A stretch of 19,576 nt of DNA from Deltaproteobacteria bacterium. Lineage in GTDB: Bacteria; Desulfobacterota; DSM-4660; Desulfatiglandales; Desulfatiglandaceae. Of the stretch, positions 15,596 to 19,576 are shown one piece after another. The translations under genes and the position numbers were made by a program. How positions within the stretch are numbered: position 1 is the stretch's first letter; every line of letters begins with the position of its first letter. The notes under the pieces were generated by a model. That model was not told where the DNA came from, searched no databases, and saw only the letters and a list, made by a program, of their open reading frames with translations. The DNA lies in the NCBI GenBank assembly GCA_018644785.1, contig JABGPV010000066.1, forward strand, positions 1 to 19,576, written 5' to 3'.

Positions 15596-16264
15596 CTATT
15601 GAGTGTATCCCGGTGTCCTTACCTTTTCTTCCAGGATTTGAAACAGCTTGGTTCCCATGTAAGTCAGTAGCAGGAATATAAATCCAGCCAGAATGTAAAT
15701 CCAAAAGTGCTGATAGGTCCTCTCTGCCACATGGCGGGAACGCGCCAAAATTTCCGTAACACCCAACGCATAGGTTACCGCAGAATCTTTCAGAATTATG
15801 GTGTATTCATTGGTCCAGGCCGGTATGGACAATCGGATTGCCTGTGGCAGGATAACAAAGACAATGGCCTTGGCATCGCTCATGCCGATGGATCGTGCCG
15901 CTTTCAATTGGCCTTCCGGAAGGGAGAGTATGGCACCGCGAATAATCTGGGATTGATATGCGGAACTGATGAGTCCCAGGACAATGATGGAAACAATAAA
16001 AGGAGATAGGTCGATTTGCAGGTTGGCCAATATGCCAAAATAGAACAGAAATAATAATACCAGAAGTGGAATGCCTCGAAAAAACCACACGTACACACCC
16101 ACTGCTCGCCGAACTACACGATTTCCGTATACCTGAGCCACGGATAAAACAAGGCCCAGGCTCAGACCCATCAAGAGAGCCCCGAGAACAACCGTAAGGG
16201 TTACCCAGATACCTCCCATGATATAGGGAAGATTTTCACTGATAACTGTAAATCCCTGCAGCAT
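15596..16264 (-). CDS. ABC transporter permease, polar amino acid (HisM/GlnP) family, first
   Basis: 222 residues with about five membrane segments. FFRGIPLLVLLFLFYFGI (61-78) is the family stretch. The EAA loop is GQLKAARSIGMSDAKAIVFVILPQAIRLSIPAWTNEYTIILKDSAV (about 118-163), close to the textbook consensus. AGGGA stands a few bases before the ATG at 16262-16264. It begins 133 bases after the binding-protein stop, and that gap holds a terminator-like hairpin, so its expression is probably lower than the binding protein's. Confidence 0.92.
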   Translation of the reverse strand: MLQGFTVISENLPYIMGGIWVTLTVVLGALLMGLSLGLVLSVAQVYGNRVVRRAVGVYVWFFRGIPLLVLLFLFYFGILANLQIDLSPFIVSIIVLGLISSAYQSQIIRGAILSLPEGQLKAARSIGMSDAKAIVFVILPQAIRLSIPAWTNEYTIILKDSAVTYALGVTEILARSRHVAERTYQHFWIYILAGFIFLLLTYMGTKLFQILEEKVRTPGYTQ

Positions 16265-16307
16265 CTCTATCCCTGAAAACCTGACGTTTCGGTTAAAATG
16301 AGGACAA

Positions 16308-16367
16308 CAAAGAAAACGGGAAGGCTATCATCTCTTGCAAATCAGGAGTTTCGGATGAGCCTTCCCG
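16308..16367 (-). terminator. Intercistronic hairpin with T-rich tail (attenuator) after the binding-protein gene
   Basis: On the minus strand, CGGGAAGGCTCATC and its complement pair over 14 bases with a two-base bulge, around a loop of about 21 bases. TTTTCTTTG follows at once. It stands between the binding protein (stop 16398) and the first permease (start 16264). Such partial terminators or 3'-protecting hairpins make binding proteins more abundant than their membrane partners. No new promoter is seen after it. Confidence 0.65.
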
Positions 16368-16397
16368 TTGATTTTCTAAATGCAACCATGCGGGGTT

Positions 16398-17162
16398 TTA
16401 TTTATTGGCAAACCACTTTTTTACAAGCTCATCCCAGCGAGGAGATGCCTTGAGGCGCTTGAGACCCTCATTCAGCTTGTTACGGAAATCATTATCTTCC
16501 TTTCGTACCGCATATCCGTAATTAACGTCCGGTTGTCCATATCTTCCGATGCTTTTTACCGGCAACCCCCTATCCATGGCCTCTTGTAAAGCCGTATTGG
16601 AAACAGCGGCCGCGTCGGCTCTTCCGTTCGTGACATCTTCGATGGCGAGAGGTGTCGTGTCATAAAATTTCAGTTCGTACTTATATCCCTTTTTGAGCTG
16701 GTTTTTGGTCATCCACTTGGACTCAGCACTGCCCCGCAGCAAGGCGATTTTCCGGCCCGGTTTAAGCGCTTCGTCGACAGTCAGTTTCGAATCCTTCTTA
16801 ACCGCCAACAACTGAATGACCTGCCAATAAGGGTTACAAAAGTTGACCGCGGCCTGACGTTCAGGCGTGATACTCATACCCGAGGCGATGAGATCGATTT
16901 TTTTGGCTTTGAGTGAAGGAACAATGGCAGCCCAGTCTGTGGGTTGGTGTTTTACCTTGAATCCCATTTCTTCTGCAATCCAGTTTATGGAATCAATGTC
17001 GAAACCGGCCGGTTTGCCATTCTTGTCCACGAACGAAAATGGCGGGTAGGCTGCATCAAAACCATTGATATATACCTTGTCTGCGGCAACCCCGGCAGTG
17101 AGTCCAAAAGAAATCAAAACCGTAATCGTTAATGCAAAAACAATGAACAACCTTTTCTTCAT
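16398..17162 (-). CDS. ABC transporter substrate-binding protein, SBP_bac_3 family
   Basis: 254 residues. Signal peptide about 1-26/27 (MKKRLFIVFALTITVLISFG ... AGVAA, then DKVYI). Mature part: GFDAAYPPFSFVDKNGKPAG (34-53), ASGMSITPERQAAVNFCNPY (93-112, with R102, the carboxylate-binding arginine of the family) and NGRADAAAVSNT (179-190). In HisJ and GlnH that last motif ends in the Asp that binds the ligand alpha-amino group (GRIDAAFQD, GRADAVLHD); here it is Ser188. The ligand thus probably has a carboxylate but not an alpha-amino group, for instance a hydroxyacid. AAGGAG lies eight bases before the ATG at 17160-17162. It is the first gene of the operon. Confidence 0.93.
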   Translation of the reverse strand: MKKRLFIVFALTITVLISFGLTAGVAADKVYINGFDAAYPPFSFVDKNGKPAGFDIDSINWIAEEMGFKVKHQPTDWAAIVPSLKAKKIDLIASGMSITPERQAAVNFCNPYWQVIQLLAVKKDSKLTVDEALKPGRKIALLRGSAESKWMTKNQLKKGYKYELKFYDTTPLAIEDVTNGRADAAAVSNTALQEAMDRGLPVKSIGRYGQPDVNYGYAVRKEDNDFRNKLNEGLKRLKASPRWDELVKKWFANK

Positions 17163-17271
17163 AGCTTTTCTCCTTTTTTTGTTAAATACGCCAACTTTTT
17201 GTTAATAAGGGCCTCGCTTCTGATTTCGAAAGCGTCTTCAAGGTGATAAGAAGTTGCTTTTTTGAGGACAA

Positions 17272-17300
17272 AGTATAGAGAAACCCCCATTGTGCGTCAA
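17272..17300 (-). promoter_or_regulatory. Sigma-70 promoter of the ABC importer-LarA operon
   Basis: TTGACG (17295-17300) and TATACT (17272-17277), 17 bases apart on the minus strand, are close to consensus. This is the best promoter in the window. The transcript would have a leader of about 100 bases before the ATG at 17162. The leader can form a small hairpin, AAGC-aa-CTTC with GAAG-ac-GCTT (about 17230-17260). I see no riboswitch. Confidence 0.75.
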
Positions 17301-17379
17301 GTGCAAAATGGCCGCAACATGTGTGGCATTAGACCGGGTTACGATAGTGTATTTATGGACCTTCACAAATTGGAATTTA

Positions 17380-17553
17380 GGGAACTGGAAGAAAATAATA
17401 TACGCATATCGTGCAGAGCTTTTGTTCCCCTGTTTTTATAAGATCAGGCAAGGCGTGATGGCAGGTGCATAGTGAGCTATGTGCCTGTTATCACAACGTA
17501 GAAGACGGGCAAAAAGGCAAACAGGATGCGTAGATTATTTTTTGGAAGTTCCC
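17380..17553. mobile_element. MITE-like element, copy 1 (174 bp)
   Basis: Ends are inverted repeats of 28 bases matching at 23 (GGGAACT ... AAAATAAT ... TACGCAT). TTA flanks both sides (17377-17379 and 17554-17556), a likely target duplication. Inside is a hairpin at 17455-17494: arms of 18 bases around TGAG, whose four differences are all G-U pairs in RNA. It is too short to code for a transposase. Compared with copy 2 it has 16 more bases in one block (about 17428-17449), which form a second hairpin (CCTG ... CAGG). Lies just past the stop of the minus-strand aminotransferase. The source transposase family is unknown. Confidence 0.75.
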
Positions 17554-17610
17554 TTATTGGAAATTGCAGCTATTCAGACCTTGTTTGAGTACACGAATCC
17601 ATTGGGTCCA

Positions 17611-18852
17611 TTACCCCATGTTATTTCCATGTGCCCATTCGTCTATACGGTCGAAAGCCCTGTGGATATCTTTTTCGGGGGCGCCAAAGGATAATCGAAT
17701 ATGGCCGGCGCCCGTTGGGCCAAAGCCGCTTCCGGGGATCGTGATAACTCTGGCTTCATGAAGTAACCGTAAGGCCAGGTCCATATCATTTTCATTTTCA
17801 TGGGTGATTCTTGGGAAAACGTAATAAGCGCCTTTCGGCCTCTCATAGGAAAAAAGGTGGGGAAGACCGTCCAGACGATCGCAGATTATGTCCCGTCTTG
17901 AACTCAGGGCCTCCACCAATTTATGGATAAACCGATCCCCGTCTCCATCCTTTCCGTTGGTGGCTCTGAGGGCGGCCAGAGCGGCATACTGGGAAATGGT
18001 CGGTGCGCAGATGGCAAACGCGTCGTGCACTTTCAGCACCTGATCAACGATTCGCGCCGCAGCAACCATATACCCCACTCTCCATCCGGTCATACAATAC
18101 ATTTTCGAAAAGCTTTTACAGGTAATCAGCCACCTCTTCAGCTCCGGAATAGACGCCAGACTGAAATGGGGAAGGCCATCGTAGATCAGAAAATCATAGG
18201 CCTCGTCCGAAATGATAAAAAGATTCCGCTCCAAAGCCATTTCCCCAAGAGCCCTTAAATCCTCTTCTCGAAAGACTGCGCCGGTAGGGTTCACGGGATT
18301 ACAGAGCAGGATGGCTTTGGTCTTTGGGGTCAGGGCCTTTCTGAAGCCTGCCACATCCAGTCGCCATTCCTCTTCCTCAATAAGGGGTACGAAAACCGGG
18401 TTTCCTTCCGCAAAAAGAATCTGTTCGATATGGGAAGAGTAGTTTGGAGAAGGAATGAGAACCTCATCGCCCCGGTCAACAACGGTGGAAATAACCCCCG
18501 CAAGGGCTTCCATGGCGCCGCAACTCACAAAAAGTTCCCTTTCCGGGTCCACGTCGATCCCCTTGGTCCGGTGAAGATATTTGGCGATTTCCAGCTTCAA
18601 CTCCGGAATTCCCGGCTGCAGAGAATATTTCCCAATAAGCTCGTCGTGCTTCAGAGCCGCGACAATGCTTTCTCGAATAAAGGAAGGGGTGCCGAAAGAA
18701 GGAATGCCCTGACCGAGAGAAATGCACCCTTCAATTTTGCTCGCAAGGACGGGCATTTGTTTGATGGCCGAGACGCTGATCTGTGCTACCCTTCTGGCAA
18801 TACCCGTTGTATCCTCTTTTTTTCCTACATTTGAATAAACCGATCTATCCAC
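17611..18852 (-). CDS. PLP-dependent aminotransferase, class I/II
   Basis: 413 residues from GTG at 18850-18852. Fold-type I aminotransferase: CISLGQGIPSFGTPSFIRES near the N-terminus, the Y-S-L-Q-P-G loop, CNPVNPTGAVF (Asn188 to the PLP ring), SDEAYDFLIYDG (Asp216 and Tyr219), the PLP lysine Lys250 in CKSFSKMYCMTGWRVGY and IRLSFG with the carboxylate arginine near the C-terminus. All key residues are present. The form is that of aspartate/aromatic-type class I aminotransferases; the substrate is not readable. A TTG at 18879 would extend it by nine residues but has no ribosome site and sits at the edge of the mobile element, whereas GTG has GAAGAGG about ten bases upstream. Two copies of the MITE-like element flank the gene, the upstream one 33 bases from the start, which may supply or disrupt the promoter. 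Confidence 0.93.
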   Translation of the reverse strand: MDRSVYSNVGKKEDTTGIARRVAQISVSAIKQMPVLASKIEGCISLGQGIPSFGTPSFIRESIVAALKHDELIGKYSLQPGIPELKLEIAKYLHRTKGIDVDPERELFVSCGAMEALAGVISTVVDRGDEVLIPSPNYSSHIEQILFAEGNPVFVPLIEEEEWRLDVAGFRKALTPKTKAILLCNPVNPTGAVFREEDLRALGEMALERNLFIISDEAYDFLIYDGLPHFSLASIPELKRWLITCKSFSKMYCMTGWRVGYMVAAARIVDQVLKVHDAFAICAPTISQYAALAALRATNGKDGDGDRFIHKLVEALSSRRDIICDRLDGLPHLFSYERPKGAYYVFPRITHENENDMDLALRLLHEARVITIPGSGFGPTGAGHIRLSFGAPEKDIHRAFDRIDEWAHGNNMG

Positions 18853-18885
18853 TGTTCCAGCACCTCTTCTGTTTTTCAATCATTA

Positions 18886-19043
18886 GGGAACTGGAAGAAA
18901 ATAATATACGCATATCGTGCAGAGCTTTTGTTCGTCATCAAGGCGTGATGGCAGGTGCATAGTGAGCTATGTGCCTGTTATCGCAACGTAGAAGACGGGC
19001 AAAAAGGCAAACAGGATGCGTAGATTATTTTTTGGAAGTTCCC
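18886..19043. mobile_element. MITE-like element, copy 2 (158 bp)
   Basis: Same orientation and same ends as copy 1, with TTA at 18883-18885 and 19044-19046. Apart from the block where copy 1 has 22 bases and this has six (GTCATC), the two differ at one base (A to G at 18982). That change turns a U-A pair of the internal hairpin (18945-18984) into U-G, so the stem is kept. Sits between the dehydratase-like gene and the aminotransferase. Confidence 0.75.
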
Positions 19044-19198
19044 TTATTTTGTTCCCAACCTTACATGGAACCGTATCTTATTTTCAGAGTTCTGCTTCTC
19101 CAGCACCCAGAATGAATGGTGTAAAGATTCCAAAGCCCGGATTTCGATAACATAATTCACCTTTTTGAGCAAGAATTCCCGACAAAAACGGTAATTGA
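19044..19198. other. Intergenic stretch between dehydratase-like gene and MITE copy 2
   Basis: 155 bases downstream of the dehydratase-like stop. A short minus-strand frame crosses it but it is only an alternative frame of that gene at its 3' side. I see no hairpin with a T run, promoter or RNA gene here. Confidence 0.4.
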
Positions 19199-19576
19199 TC
19201 AAGCGGCTTTTGTATACGATAGACTCCGTTTGGGATGCCGGTGCAGCTGATATGCAAACCGGTTGACTTTTCGGGTATCCAGCGGCGTACCGTCATCATA
19301 GAAGAAAAAGAAAGGGATCTCCCGGTGATGCCGCAGCAGGCTTTCTTCGATAAGAGAATTATCACAGCCCCAGCAACTGGTCATGAGGACGCCGTCATAG
19401 GCCCCGGTTTCCCAATAATGCAGAACGCTTCCCACCACCTGGCCCACGCCGCCCAGGGTGTTGGGATCAATGATCTCAGACGACCGTTTCAGCACAGCCG
19501 GCATGTCCGGCGTGGGCAGCCAGGGATGGTGTTTGGCGGCCATTTTGTAAAGGCTGTCCCGAATCATCACCATGAC
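19199..19576 (-). CDS. 2-hydroxyacyl-CoA dehydratase (HgdB/C, BcrB/C)-like protein, C-terminal part
   Basis: 125 codons plus stop; the 5' end lies beyond the right edge. [52 protein letters not shown] resembles the C-terminal end of 2-hydroxyacyl-CoA dehydratase and benzoyl-CoA reductase subunits: a DGV strand, a Cys-containing turn (SCWGC, a possible iron-sulfur ligand), then IP-x-x-x-x-x-D-x-x-x-D-x-R before a last helix. Those enzymes are oxygen-sensitive and act in amino-acid fermentation or aromatic degradation. The two cysteines of CWGC are closer together than I expect for HgdB, so a divergent member or an activase-linked form is possible. The stop at 19199 appears natural. An aminotransferase next door would fit a 2-oxoacid to 2-hydroxyacid fermentation route, but that is inference. 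Confidence 0.6.
   Translation of the reverse strand, partial: VMVMIRDSLYKMAAKHHPWLPTPDMPAVLKRSSEIIDPNTLGGVGQVVGSVLHYWETGAYDGVLMTSCWGCDNSLIEESLLRHHREIPFFFFYDDGTPLDTRKVNRFAYQLHRHPKRSLSYTKAA

Noticed and set aside
15582..15704. Longer N-terminus of the ABC ATPase
   Set aside because: It overlaps the upstream permease by more than 100 bases and gives residues unlike any ATPase start; ATG at 15581 fits the family.
17163..17271. Riboswitch in the leader of the importer operon
   Set aside because: The leader is only about 100 bases with one small interrupted hairpin, and no known riboswitch core was recognised.
17377..19046. The two repeats as prophage or integron attachment sites
   Set aside because: They have terminal inverted repeats and no integrase or tRNA gene nearby, so a MITE is the simpler reading.
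19084..19365. Minus-strand frame of 93 codons as a separate gene
   Set aside because: It overlaps the dehydratase-like gene in another frame; the overlapping gene has the recognisable motifs.

Overview
The window looks like chromosomal DNA of a Gram-negative, probably anaerobic bacterium; a sulfate-reducer-type Desulfobacterota is my best guess. This is inferred from gene content only: an outer-membrane lipid A deacylase-like barrel, periplasmic binding proteins with Sec signals, a nickel-pincer (LarA-type) racemase homologue, a 2-hydroxyacyl-CoA dehydratase-like fragment, large hybrid kinases, and moderate G+C. There are no rRNA genes, tRNA genes, CRISPR arrays or complete insertion sequences.

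Left part (1-4139, all minus strand): a sensory operon read right to left. It encodes a periplasmic solute-binding protein (3283-4080), a membrane hybrid histidine kinase (576-3236) and a response regulator-PAS protein that runs off the left edge (1-568). The binding protein has lost reading-frame contact with its own signal peptide, which sits intact just upstream (4081-4139) and would be rejoined by one extra T in a six-T run. A gene-poor, A+T-rich stretch follows (4140-5077), then a lone protein of about 17 ankyrin repeats (5078-6898, plus).

Middle (6953-12703): an unidentified polytopic membrane protein and a DMT/EamA exporter on the minus strand. A tight plus-strand cluster follows: HAD-family hydrolase, stand-alone pyruvate-kinase C-terminal-like domain, PagL-like lipid A deacylase, flavodoxin-like protein and a small unknown protein, with the last three joined by overlapping or nearly overlapping stop/start signals. 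Next is a Phd/VapC toxin-antitoxin pair with a clear promoter and a palindromic operator.

Right part (12849-17300, minus): one operon from a near-consensus promoter at 17272-17300. It encodes an amino-acid-family ABC importer (binding protein, permease, ATPase, permease) followed directly by a LarA-family nickel racemase homologue. The binding protein keeps the arginine that holds a ligand carboxylate, but has Ser where amino-acid binders have the aspartate that holds the alpha-amino group. With LarA in the operon, this suggests uptake plus racemisation or epimerisation of a 2-hydroxyacid. This is the most interesting system in the window.

The right end holds a class I/II aminotransferase (17611-18852, minus) bracketed by two nearly identical 158-174 bp MITE-like elements in direct orientation. 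Each carries terminal inverted repeats, TTA flanks and an internal RNA-type hairpin whose arm differences are all G-U pairs. Beyond them is the C-terminal part of a 2-hydroxyacyl-CoA dehydratase-like protein that is cut by the right edge.
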